Below are positions 42,901 through 49,956 of a DNA stretch of 64,000 nucleotides, one piece after another. Source of the stretch: an uncultured Altererythrobacter sp. (lineage in GTDB: Bacteria > Pseudomonadota > Alphaproteobacteria > Sphingomonadales > Sphingomonadaceae); NCBI GenBank assembly GCA_913055875.1, contig CAJXJY010000013.1, forward strand, positions 1 through 64,000, given 5' to 3'. Under the pieces are notes generated by a model. That model ran no database searches, was not told the DNA's origin, and saw only the letters and a program-made list of their open reading frames with translations. Each line of letters begins with the position of its first letter. Positions within the stretch are counted from its first letter, which is position 1. A program made the position numbers and the translations under genes.

Positions 42901-45335
42901 AAATGAACTTTGCGACCGTCTCGATCCCCGAGAACGGCGGCGTGCACTACCTGCTGCTCGCGCCGAGCGCCAATCCGATTCCGACGCCCCAGACCGAGCT
43001 GACGGTCGATTACGACCTGCTCGCGGCGACCAACCCGACCTATCTCGACGGGCACACCGCGCCGGGCAGCTTCGCCGGCGATCTGCGGATCGTCTACGCC
43101 TCGAGCCAGTTGCAGGCCGGGCTGTGGGGCACGATTACCATGCCCGAAGCGAGCGGCGACACGGTCTACAATTTCGACACGCGCGATTTCACCGGCGCCC
43201 TGACCAGCTTCGGCGCACCGGGGCCCAACGACGATGCGATCACGCTGATCTCGCGCATTTCGGACGTCGGCGATGCCTGCACCACCGGCGACCGCGACGA
43301 TTGCCGGGTGCGCTTCGACCTCTATTTCGGCGGTGCGACTCGCGGCGACCGGGTGGGTACGGTCTACAACACCTCGCAGGTCGGGAGCGACCAGGTGATC
43401 AGTGGCGCCGCGCTGTTCGGCGCACCGACGCCGCTGGGCGGCGGGTCCGGAGGGACGGGCACGCCCTATTCGGGCACGGTTACCGGCCTCGAAGTGCTCA
43501 CCACGCGCTTCGGCCTGCCGAGCTCGACGCTGAGCAACTACTCCAATTCGACGGTAACCTTCGATGCCGACGGGCTGATCGACACGTATACCAACAGTGT
43601 CGGTTCCACCGCCGGTTCGGGCCTCGATCCGGCAGATCCGGACGAGGAGGCCGGCAGCATCGAAGGCGCAATCGCCTGGGCCCGTTTCCTCGACCCGAAC
43701 AACAATCAGGGACAGGTCGAGGATACCGGCGTCCATGTCATCGTCGGGGCGCCGGCGGTCGATCTGCCGACCACCGGTCTGGTCAACTATGCGCTGATCG
43801 GCGGCACGCGTCCGACGACCAACGAAGGTACCGAACCTGCCGGCAGCTTCTCCGGCGATCTCGCGATCGATTTCGCCGCGCAGAAGGTCGGCATCGACTT
43901 CGACATCTATATCGCCGAGTACGGTTGGAACATGGCGACCGCGGGCGGCGCTGCCGATCCCTCGAACGGCGGGATGGATATCCGCGCGATCGGCCAGCAC
44001 TTCTTCAGGAACGGTTTCGCACTGACCCCGCTGACCGCAGCGAGCTGCACCGGCACCTGCACCGGCGACATCCTCGGCAACCTCTACGGGCAGGGCGCCA
44101 GCCATGCGGGCGTGGTCTACCGGGTGGTCGACGGCAGCTTCGCCGCGCGCGGCAGCGCGGTCTTCGCTGCGCCGGGTGCGGCCGGTACGCCGGTCGACAG
44201 CATCGGCACCTTGCCCATGGATGGCGGATCGGGCGGCGCGACGGGAGGGCTGGCCGGTGCCACGGACACGTTCGACGCTTCCGGCCTGGTATTCGCCGTC
44301 GGCGGTGCGCTCGACGAATTCGACGGGACGATCACGCTCGCGGACGGTGTGATCCAGTCCTACACGGGCGGCGGCGCCAATTTCTCCGACAAGGATCTGT
44401 CGACCGGTACCCTGGCCGATAGCGGTACGGCGAGCGATATCGCCTGGGCGCGCTGGCAGAACCCGCAGTCCATCTTCGGCGGCTTCTACGACAATTTCCA
44501 TGTCTTCGGTGGCACCGAACTCACCAATCTGCCCACCAGCGGACGGATCGATTTCGAACAGATCGGCGGCACCGCCATTACCGACGGAGCGGGCAACGAA
44601 GGCACGCTGACCGGCGATCTGTCGGTCCTGTTCGGCGGTGCCGCGCCACTGGTCGGCATCGAAGTCGCGATCGATATATCCGGACGACAGTATAGCGCGC
44701 AAAGCACCGGCGGCGTGGCGGATCCGGGTCAGAGCCAGCTGTTCATCAACGGGAACAGCCAGTTCGCCGGAGATCTGACCGCGACCCCGTCGGGCGGCGC
44801 GGTGTGTACCAACCGGTGCAACGTCAACGTCTTCGGGCAGGGCTTCGGCGACGGCCTGCAGCAGATCGGGGTCGGCGTCAGCCTGAACGACAATTTCAAC
44901 TACACCGCGGAAGGCCTGATGATCTTCGGCCAAAGCGCCGCCCCGAGCGGCGGTGGCGGCGGAGCGGGTGCGAGCGCAACCGCAGCCGCAGCCGCACCCA
45001 TCCCGGCCGGAACCGTCATCGCAACCGGCGACGGGGTTCCCTTGCCGCCCGTGACCCCGGGCGGTAGCGGCGGCGTGGGGCAGGGTACAGCCTTTGCCGG
45101 AGTCGGCTCTGTTCCGACCGGCATCGACCCGGGCATGCCTTCGCCCCCGCCGTCGCCTTCCATTGCCGCCGGCGCGTTCGACGGGATGTGGGCGCGGTTC
45201 GCCGCTCCCTCCGTCACGTCGCCGGGCAACCCGGCTGCGGCCGGCCCGGCAACCGAGCGCGTTGCGGTTCCGGTGCACAGCCGCGAGCAGGCCGAGGCGT
45301 TGCTCGGGGGGATGATAACCTTCAATCCGCGCTGA
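39966..45335 (+). CDS. Giant exported FecR-domain protein with Y-rich repeats and TbpB-like domains
   Basis: This 1,789-residue protein has a signal peptide (cut after FAAPAFA) and a FecR-like domain at about residues 30-165 (VAYHEGGRVNQVGG...MPEGVQGQVSG...). A repeat region follows at about 262-889 with units around Y-x-A-F-L-x-x-G-G. Three beta-rich domains (about 900-1160, 1170-1410 and 1430-1655) contain GTxPTxx...GSFSGDLxxDF segments like the TbpB eight-stranded barrel, each with a CxxxC or CTT-type cysteine pair. The end is Gly/Pro-rich. It is probably a surface adhesin or capture protein. The plus-strand gene is very GC-rich, and the opposite strand carries a meaningless long open frame. 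Confidence 0.75.
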   Translation: MTRTSTLRLGTALMATASSLCFAAPAFAGEVLFSTDDRVAYHEGGRVNQVGGLTQLRLDSGATVSFVDAVDYRINADGTIDLYAGSVTVAGGDGTTLVRMPEGVQGQVSGAGSAARFSVGPDGKSSGHVLTGRAQIGRNGNLRSFAAGDMFEIAPGGSPRQVVSNGAQATPGTRGDEPEVLAMGGEAGPVAAARNGLPVTLGDALAAAGASGDILGAARRVEAAVGNPAIETFPVGDLQLLVAAAARLEGAYGGTPFTGAQADIIRTYLQFLATGGAGDNFLTAYVGFLTQYLNLIRSGAAPSTFGLANLDQIDSFIAFTDRTGGFGSLPAQDRALVEAYLAFIRAGGDADAFGPSFTDLTAAYFAFIRAGGNPADFADASQATIDAYIAFLADSGLLQQLSDADRALVAAYLANGGLAFATEYQAALDAYFAFLASGRLPSDYAGLDPAVLQVYLATLEEAGLLETVLGGQAAFYADYLAFLEAGGNADAFAGLPANIFAGYADALNAYFAYLAAGGLPSAYGDADIAVLNDYLAQIAAVGALDRFLGEQSGFFADYLAFLQGGGEVDAFAGLNANIFAGYAQALNAYYEYLANGGVPSAYGALTQETIADYLAALEAAGATSAFLAELADFYSAYFAFVAGGGNPDNFANLPVPPDFPAFAAALNAYATFLANGGLPADYDAEDLAVLQNYLDAIVGSGQLADLLGANADLLTGYFAFLAAGGDPNGFSGLPLYADYVAALNAYYAFLANGGLPADYGALDQATIEAYLAALDAAGGFAAYANLNAFFAEYFAFVSGGGDPAEFAGLPIYQNYLAAIQAYYQFLIAGGLPSDYADLDLATIEAYLAALADANILGGSLDAAIAAFLTDYLAFVQGGGDPDQFAGLPGNGGGPLPAFDYPYQGGFPANADVRIAAASGFTTASRGDIESYSVGADGELLSARRTGFGNTWLGASADLHKETYGDESALIGRYSGGDAQMNFATVSIPENGGVHYLLLAPSANPIPTPQTELTVDYDLLAATNPTYLDGHTAPGSFAGDLRIVYASSQLQAGLWGTITMPEASGDTVYNFDTRDFTGALTSFGAPGPNDDAITLISRISDVGDACTTGDRDDCRVRFDLYFGGATRGDRVGTVYNTSQVGSDQVISGAALFGAPTPLGGGSGGTGTPYSGTVTGLEVLTTRFGLPSSTLSNYSNSTVTFDADGLIDTYTNSVGSTAGSGLDPADPDEEAGSIEGAIAWARFLDPNNNQGQVEDTGVHVIVGAPAVDLPTTGLVNYALIGGTRPTTNEGTEPAGSFSGDLAIDFAAQKVGIDFDIYIAEYGWNMATAGGAADPSNGGMDIRAIGQHFFRNGFALTPLTAASCTGTCTGDILGNLYGQGASHAGVVYRVVDGSFAARGSAVFAAPGAAGTPVDSIGTLPMDGGSGGATGGLAGATDTFDASGLVFAVGGALDEFDGTITLADGVIQSYTGGGANFSDKDLSTGTLADSGTASDIAWARWQNPQSIFGGFYDNFHVFGGTELTNLPTSGRIDFEQIGGTAITDGAGNEGTLTGDLSVLFGGAAPLVGIEVAIDISGRQYSAQSTGGVADPGQSQLFINGNSQFAGDLTATPSGGAVCTNRCNVNVFGQGFGDGLQQIGVGVSLNDNFNYTAEGLMIFGQSAAPSGGGGGAGASATAAAAAPIPAGTVIATGDGVPLPPVTPGGSGGVGQGTAFAGVGSVPTGIDPGMPSPPPSPSIAAGAFDGMWARFAAPSVTSPGNPAAAGPATERVAVPVHSREQAEALLGGMITFNPR
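40750..42632 (+). repeat. Tandem protein-repeat tract in the giant exported protein
   Basis: Within the giant gene, segments of roughly 75-85 codons recur, with the pattern YxAFLxxGGxPxDY then an FAxYxxALNAYxxxL stretch and YLAALxxAGxxxxF. Recurring words are AYFAFLAxGG, NGGLPADYG, and LAALDAAGG. Units are similar but not identical at DNA level, so they are old, not recent slippage. Confidence 0.8.
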
Positions 45336-45366
45336 GCTGCGGCACGGCAGCAGCGCATGCGAAAGG

Positions 45367-45400
45367 AGCGGGGGCGAGGTCGAATGACCTCGCCCCCGCT
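45367..45400. terminator. Hairpin between convergent genes, probable bidirectional terminator
   Basis: A perfect 15-base stem (45367-45381 with 45386-45400, AGCGGGGGCGAGGTC) and a GAAT loop lie between the giant-protein and ClpP-like stop codons. Neither strand has a long T run afterward, so efficiency is uncertain. Confidence 0.7.
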
Positions 45401-45423
45401 CGCTTCGTCGCCCGGTCGGTCGA

Positions 45424-46044
45424 TTAGGTGTCGGCGAGCTCTTCGAGTTCGCGTTGGGTGTTGATCACCTTGTTCAGCAGGCCGTATTCGCGCGCTTCGT
45501 CGGTATTGAGCCAGAAGTCGCGCTGCGTATCGGCGGAAATCTTTTCGGGCGTCTGTCCGGTCGCTTCGGCAAAAACCCGGTCGAAGCGCTGGCGCATCCG
45601 CCGCATCTCCTCGGCCTGGATCTGGATGTCCGACGCCATGCCGCCGACACCGCCCGACGGCTGGTGCAGCAGGAATCGCGTGTTGGGGAGGCAGAAGCGG
45701 TTCTCGAACTTGGCGGCGATGAAGATCAGCGCCCCGGCGCTTGCCACCCAGCCGGATCCGATGGTGCGGACCGTCGGCTTGATGAACTTGATGACGTCGT
45801 GGATCATGTCGCCCGATTCGACGTGACCGCCCGGCGAACTGATGAACACGTTGATCGGATCGTCGCCATTGGCAGCCAGCGCGAGCAGGCGCTCGACGGT
45901 GAGCTTCGCGAGGCGGTCGTTGATTCCCCCGGTAATCAGGACATGACGACCCTTGAACAGCGTATCTTCGATGATCCGCGGCGTTCTCGTGCTGGGCTCC
46001 TCTTTTTCTTCGTTCTCGTCGTCATCCATTACGAATTTCATCAT
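45424..46044 (-). CDS. ClpP-like serine protease (orphan)
   Basis: This 206-residue protein has the ClpP fold: INVFISSPGG, the nucleophile Ser102 in GWVASAGALIFIA (a variant of GQAASMGA), His127 in RFLLHQPSGG, and an Asp in ADTQRDFWLN. Residues 7-16 are an unusual acidic run DDDENEEKEE. No clpX is adjacent, so it may be a second ClpP paralogue or a related SppA/ClpP-like enzyme. Start at 46044 has AAAAGG upstream; the GTG two codons earlier is less likely. It is downstream of rtcA by 125 bases on the same strand. Confidence 0.8.
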   Translation of the reverse strand: MMKFVMDDDENEEKEEPSTRTPRIIEDTLFKGRHVLITGGINDRLAKLTVERLLALAANGDDPINVFISSPGGHVESGDMIHDVIKFIKPTVRTIGSGWVASAGALIFIAAKFENRFCLPNTRFLLHQPSGGVGGMASDIQIQAEEMRRMRQRFDRVFAEATGQTPEKISADTQRDFWLNTDEAREYGLLNKVINTQRELEELADT

Positions 46045-46169
46045 AAACACCTTTTATTTCAACGACATGGGTTGATCTATTCGTGCTTGCGCAGACGGCG
46101 TCGGCATAGGCGGCACTGCACACCCTGTCCAGCGAATTGGCGGGGCACCCCGCGCGGGAAATTCCCCGT

Positions 46170-47186
46170 TCAGCGGATTTCGATCAGGTGCGCTCCGTCG
46201 GGCGTATCCGAAAAACCGATCTCGCGGCCGGTAAACCGTCCGATCAGCTCTGCGGCCGTGCGGCTGTGCCGGCCGATGCGGACGGTCGTGAACGCGCCGC
46301 CCTGCGCCATGGCAAGCGGCAGCAGCAACTGGTCCTGCAGGTAGGGTCCCGCGAATGCGCCGGAAGCGATGTAGCCTGCCATCCTCTTCGCCGCGGTCTT
46401 AGCGAGCCGCTCGGCAGGCAGGCCCATCTTGCCGAAACCGGACATGACTTCGGTGACGTGCTCGAATGCCGCTTCGATCAGCAGCGCATTGCCCGGACCG
46501 ATCTCCGCCGGCAGCTGCTCGACCGCGAAGCTTTCCTCGGGCCATTCGCCCAGCACCTTGCGCGCCGCCTTGAGCTCGCGGTCGGCGATATCGAACGGAA
46601 TGCCGGAAACGAGCGCATCGACCTTGCCGCGTTCGAAGGCGCCCCTCTCGATGCATTCGATCGGGCGCAGCGGCGCGGGTTCGATCTCGACCACGATCCT
46701 GCCACCGCCGCGCGGGTAGAAGCCGTGGCGGTCGAGCGTCGCCGTCACCCTGGGGCCCATCTTCGCGATCAGCGGCAGCAGCGTCTTCGCGGTAAACTCG
46801 AACGGCGGCGCGGCCATCGCGTGCGTGCCGCCTTCGATGACCAGCTTCGACGGTCCGTCCGCCAGCATCAGCGGCACCATGACCGTTTGCAGCACCAGCC
46901 CGGTGCTGCCGGCAGTGCCGATCGCGAAGCGGTATTCGCCCGGCGTCACGCTGCCCGGACGAAAGCCGATTTCGGTCGATCCGACATGCAGCCCGTTGCA
47001 TTCCGCCCCGCCGATCACGCAGGCCGCCTCGAGCGCGGTGACATGCTGGCGCATGAGGCCCGGCTTGGCCCGCCCGCCACGGATATTGCCGATGGTGAAA
47101 GGCTCTCCGGTCAGCAGCGAAAGCGCTGCCGCATAGCGCAGCACCTGCCCGCCGCCTTCGCCTTCCGAGCCGTCGATGGTGATCAT
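46170..47186 (-). CDS. rtcA: RNA 3'-terminal phosphate cyclase
   Basis: This 338-residue enzyme uses ATP to convert RNA 3'-phosphates to 2',3'-cyclic phosphates. The N-terminal family signature is IDGSEGEGGGQVLRYAAAL and the adenylation region is recognisable by GRHSRTAAEL near the C-terminus (probable active-site His in the RIGRHSR segment). It is the last member of the rsr-Y RNA-rtcB-nucleotidyltransferase-rtcA run; its ATG overlaps the preceding stop as ATGA. It works with RtcB, which seals cyclic-phosphate ends. Confidence 0.93.
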   Translation of the reverse strand: MITIDGSEGEGGGQVLRYAAALSLLTGEPFTIGNIRGGRAKPGLMRQHVTALEAACVIGGAECNGLHVGSTEIGFRPGSVTPGEYRFAIGTAGSTGLVLQTVMVPLMLADGPSKLVIEGGTHAMAAPPFEFTAKTLLPLIAKMGPRVTATLDRHGFYPRGGGRIVVEIEPAPLRPIECIERGAFERGKVDALVSGIPFDIADRELKAARKVLGEWPEESFAVEQLPAEIGPGNALLIEAAFEHVTEVMSGFGKMGLPAERLAKTAAKRMAGYIASGAFAGPYLQDQLLLPLAMAQGGAFTTVRIGRHSRTAAELIGRFTGREIGFSDTPDGAHLIEIR

Positions 47187-47977
47187 GGTTCTTCTACCAG
47201 TTCAAGGAAGAGCCGGTCCGCCGCTTCCGCAAAAGAGACATCGCTGCGCCGCTCCGGCACCGTTTCGGCTTGTCCGAGCTCCTCGGCAATCAATCGTTCG
47301 ATCGCCGGCAGGCGGACGGTGTTGCCTGCTTCGTTGGTCAATGCCTTGAGTTCGATCAGGCGGTCGATCTCCTCGACCAGCGTAGCATCGAGCTCGCACA
47401 CCCCGACCAGCGCCTGCAATTGCATCGGCGGTCGGCGCGACGGGTCGAGCCGCAAGGCGCGGATCGAGAGTGCCGGGCGCAAGGCGTAGAAATAGCGCTT
47501 CACCGAAATGCCGCCTTCCTCGTCGAACCAGCGCGCAACCGTTCCGCGGCCGAGATTGGCGTAGTGACGCGCATATCCGCGGGGATCGAAATGCCGGTCG
47601 ACCAGATCGCCCATGCGCGCGACCACCGGGTGATCGGCCATGTAGCGGATCGGTGAGGTCAGCCATTCGGACACCACTGCATTGTGCCGGAGCATGAGCC
47701 CCAGCGCCTTGCGGATGTCCCACCCGCTGAGATCGATTTCGTCGACGATCGGGCGTTCGATAACGTCGCGCAGAGGGGCGAGCGACAGGTGGTCGCGGCG
47801 TGGACGCAGGTAGAACAGGCGCACGTCGTAATCGCTGTCGGGCGAGGGGAAGCCCCAGGCGCGCGAACCCGATTCGACCGCCATCAGCAGGCGCACGCCT
47901 TCCTCGCTCGCCAGGCGGGCGAGACGGTTTTCGATTTCGGCGCGCATTTCCGGCGCGATGGCAAGCTTGTCCTGCAT
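47183..47977 (-). CDS. Nucleotidyltransferase of the DNA polymerase beta superfamily
   Basis: This 264-residue protein has the minimal nucleotidyltransferase signature GSRAWGFPSPDSDYD at residues 37-51, with Asp49 and Asp51 as metal ligands. It resembles the COG3541 (YcgL-type) nucleotidyltransferases. Its position inside the RNA-repair operon, 41 bases after rtcB and overlapping rtcA, suggests action on RNA ends or tRNA-like RNAs. Activity and substrate are not known. The frame extends upstream of 47977, but ATG 47977 gives the conserved N-terminus MQDKLAIAPE. Confidence 0.8.
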   Translation of the reverse strand: MQDKLAIAPEMRAEIENRLARLASEEGVRLLMAVESGSRAWGFPSPDSDYDVRLFYLRPRRDHLSLAPLRDVIERPIVDEIDLSGWDIRKALGLMLRHNAVVSEWLTSPIRYMADHPVVARMGDLVDRHFDPRGYARHYANLGRGTVARWFDEEGGISVKRYFYALRPALSIRALRLDPSRRPPMQLQALVGVCELDATLVEEIDRLIELKALTNEAGNTVRLPAIERLIAEELGQAETVPERRSDVSFAEAADRLFLELVEEP

Positions 47978-48018
47978 GGAGTCCCGCTGTCGGTGGTCGG
48001 GGCGGCGGCGTAAAGGGA

Positions 48019-49245
48019 TTATCCCTTCACGCACACCACCTGCTTCAGGGTGTGGACGATCTCGACCAGGTCGGCCTGCGCGGCCATCACGGCTTCGATC
48101 GGCTTGTAGGCCCTGGGCGTCTCGTCGATCACGCCCTCGTCCTTGCGGCATTCGACGCCGGCGGTATCGGCGATATGCTCGTCGAGCGACACCAGCTTCT
48201 TGGCCTGGGTCCGCGACATCACGCGCCCGGCCCCGTGGCTGCAGCTGTTGAAGCTCTCGGCATTGCCGAGCCCGCGCACGATGAAGCTCTTCGCCCCCAT
48301 CGATCCGGGGATGATGCCCATCGTGCCCTTGGCCGCGCGCACCGCACCCTTGCGGGTGACGAGTACGTTCTCGCCGAAGTGGTTTTCGCGCGTCACGTAG
48401 TTGTGATGGCAGTTGACCGCTTCGCATTCGGCCTCGAATGGCTTGGCGATCCGGCTCCGCAGCGCGTCGAGCGCATGCGTCATCATTACCCGCCGGTTGA
48501 GCTTGGCGAAGTCCTGCGCCCATTCAACCGCCTCGACGTAATCGTCGAAGTGATCGGTCCCCTCGGGGAAATAGGCGAGATCCTCGTCGGGCAGGTTGAT
48601 GTGCCACTTGCGCATGTCCTGCTTGGCAAGCTCGATGAAGAACCGGCCGATCGCGTTGCCCACGCCGCGGCTGCCCGAATGGAGCATCACCCACACGCGC
48701 TGGTCCTCGTCGAGGCACAGCTCGATAAAGTGGTTGCCCGTCCCGAGCGTGCCGAGGTGGACGAGGTGGTTGCTCTTCTGCAGACGCGGATACCTGGCGC
48801 ACAGCGCGTCGAACCGTTGCTGCAGCGCCGCCCAGGCATCGACCACCGCGCGCGGGGGTTCGCCCCACGCACCCTTGTCGCGCCCGCCGCGGCCCGACGA
48901 CCGGCCGTGCGGCACCGCCGCCTCGATCGCCGAGCGGATCCCGGCGAGGTTGTCGGGCAGGTCGCTCGCCACGAGCGAAGTGCGCGCAGCCATCATGCCG
49001 CAGCCGATATCGACCCCCACCGCGGCCGGGATGACCGCACCCTTAGTCGGGATCACCGATCCCACGGTGGCGCCGATCCCCACATGCACGTCGGGCATGG
49101 CCGCAACATGCCTGAAGATGAACGGCATCTTCGCCGCCCGGGCGAGCTGGTCGCGCGCCTTGTCGTCCACGGGCACACCCCGAGTCCACATCTTGATCGG
49201 CGATGCGCCTGCCACTTCCTGATATTCATACGTCGTCTGGGTCAT
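48019..49245 (-). CDS. rtcB: RNA-splicing ligase
   Basis: This 408-residue ligase joins RNA 2',3'-cyclic-phosphate (or 3'-phosphate) ends to 5'-OH ends using GTP. The guanylylated His lies in SCSHGAGRVMSR, and metal-binding segments are PDVHVGIGATVG, GVDIGCGM and a glycine-rich GTMGIIPGSMG. A strong AAGGAGG site lies 7 bases before the ATG, immediately after the Y RNA array. In enteric bacteria rtcB and rtcA are induced by RtcR with the sigma54 promoter, as here. Confidence 0.96.
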   Translation of the reverse strand: MTQTTYEYQEVAGASPIKMWTRGVPVDDKARDQLARAAKMPFIFRHVAAMPDVHVGIGATVGSVIPTKGAVIPAAVGVDIGCGMMAARTSLVASDLPDNLAGIRSAIEAAVPHGRSSGRGGRDKGAWGEPPRAVVDAWAALQQRFDALCARYPRLQKSNHLVHLGTLGTGNHFIELCLDEDQRVWVMLHSGSRGVGNAIGRFFIELAKQDMRKWHINLPDEDLAYFPEGTDHFDDYVEAVEWAQDFAKLNRRVMMTHALDALRSRIAKPFEAECEAVNCHHNYVTRENHFGENVLVTRKGAVRAAKGTMGIIPGSMGAKSFIVRGLGNAESFNSCSHGAGRVMSRTQAKKLVSLDEHIADTAGVECRKDEGVIDETPRAYKPIEAVMAAQADLVEIVHTLKQVVCVKG

Positions 49246-49275
49246 CGCGACCTCCTTGGGGTAACCTTCATAAGT

Positions 49276-49393
49276 GCCGGCGACGAGGTTTGGCGAGACA
49301 CCCTTTGCAATCCTTGCGGAAAGATCAGGGGCGGATTCGAACCGCTAGGCCTCTCGGCCTTTACCCATGTAGTCCCGACCGGCATTCGCCAGC
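49276..49393 (-). ncRNA. Y-RNA-like gene, fourth unit (shortest)
   Basis: On the minus strand, a terminal stem forms from GCTGGCGA (49386-49393) and TCGCCGGC (49276-49283). The shared 5' word GGCGAATGCCGG is followed by GGGACTACAT; the shared 3' word is ACCTCGTCGCC. The tRNA-like part has a T arm (GCGGTTCGAATCCGC, 49332-49346) but no clear D arm. The RNA ends 30 bases before rtcB. It is weaker than the other units and may be degenerate. Confidence 0.65.
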
Positions 49394-49438
49394 GTGTTTG
49401 TCTGCGCTACCGCTTCGCTGCTTGAGCGCGTGATTGGT

Positions 49439-49610
49439 TCACGGCGACGAAAGTTGGAAAGACGTTCCTGCTCTACCGCTGAGCTACAGGCCCGCATCCG
49501 GCGCTCACGCAGCGAAGCGATAGCGCAAAAAGCATGGTGGACCTGGCGGGATTCGAACCCGCGACCTGGCGAGTGACAGTCGATGTAGTCCTTCCGGCAT
49601 TCGCCGTGAA
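49439..49610 (-). ncRNA. yrlA: Y-RNA-like gene, third unit, with a circularly permuted tRNA module
   Basis: Terminal stem TTCACGGCGA (49601-49610) with TCGCCGTGAA (49439-49448). Inside, read 5' to 3', come a T arm (GCGGG, TTCGAAT, CCCGC at 49546-49562), acceptor strand CAGGTCC, discriminator A and encoded CCA (49535-49545), a hairpin linker, then acceptor strand GGGCCTG (49487-49493) and a D arm (GCTC, AGCGGTA, GAGC). The two acceptor strands pair over 7 base pairs with one G-U. The anticodon arm is replaced by the long Y-RNA stem. The order is that of a permuted tRNA. Confidence 0.85.
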
Positions 49611-49611
49611 T

Positions 49612-49785
49612 TTGGAAAAGGCCGGGGCAACGAGTCATGGCGAGACGGCGGCCCTTAAGCTACGTTCCGGCGGCGGGATTCGAACCCGCATCTCCCCGCA
49701 GGATTGCTCCCGAGAGGCGCTTTACTCGTCGGGCCTGTCATGTGGGGGATGTAGTCCCACCGGCATTTGCCCCGGTCCTTTCCAA
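49612..49785 (-). ncRNA. yrlA: Y-RNA-like gene, second unit
   Basis: The ends pair as TTGGAAAGGACCGGGGCAA (49767-49785) with TTGCCCCGGCCTTTTCCAA (49612-49630), about 17 pairs with one internal mismatch/bulge. The 5' word reads AAATGCCGG then GGGACTACAT, and the 3' word is GACTCGTTGCC, homologous to the other units. A T arm (GCGGGTTCGAATCCCGC, 49675-49691) is intact. A D-arm-like segment follows it, but acceptor pairing is poor, so the tRNA mimic is partial. Confidence 0.82.
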
Positions 49786-49797
49786 AATCAAACTGTT

Positions 49798-49951
49798 CAA
49801 AGGTCGCGGCGACGAGGGTTGGAAAAGACAATGCCTGCGTCCTACTCGCTAGACGACGGAGCGCTCCCAGAGGGCGGCGCCGCCGGTCGGATTCGAACCG
49901 ACGTTTCAGGCTCTTGAATGTAGTCCTTCCCGGCATTCGCCGCGACCTTTG
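49798..49951 (-). ncRNA. yrlA: Y-RNA-like gene, first unit (directly after rsr)
   Basis: The ends form a perfect 15-base stem (49937-49951 with 49798-49812, CAAAGGTCGCGGCGA). The 5' word is GGCGAATGCCGG then GGACTACAT; the 3' word CCCTCGTCGCC. The tRNA-like module has a T arm (GTCGG-TTCGAAT-CCGAC), an acceptor-like CGGCGG strand pairing CCGTCG across a linker, and a D-arm-like GTC/GAC hairpin with loop TAGCGAGTAG. It starts 6 bases beyond the rsr stop, so it is cotranscribed with rsr and cut out, or has its own promoter inside rsr. Confidence 0.85.
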
Positions 49952-49956
49952 ATGTT

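Noticed and set aside
39816-45278. A very long minus-strand open frame opposite the giant protein
   Set aside because: It is a by-product of GC-rich codon use on the plus strand and has no recognisable domains or signal.
49487-49562. A normal tRNA gene in the third Y RNA
   Set aside because: The halves are in reversed order and there is no anticodon arm, so it is a permuted tRNA-like module, not a functional tRNA.
49360-49950. Short ORFs with words like GFEPAT and DSNPRP in the Rtc-Ro60 gap
   Set aside because: These are translations of tRNA T-arm-like sequence in the Y RNA units, a well-known source of false genes.
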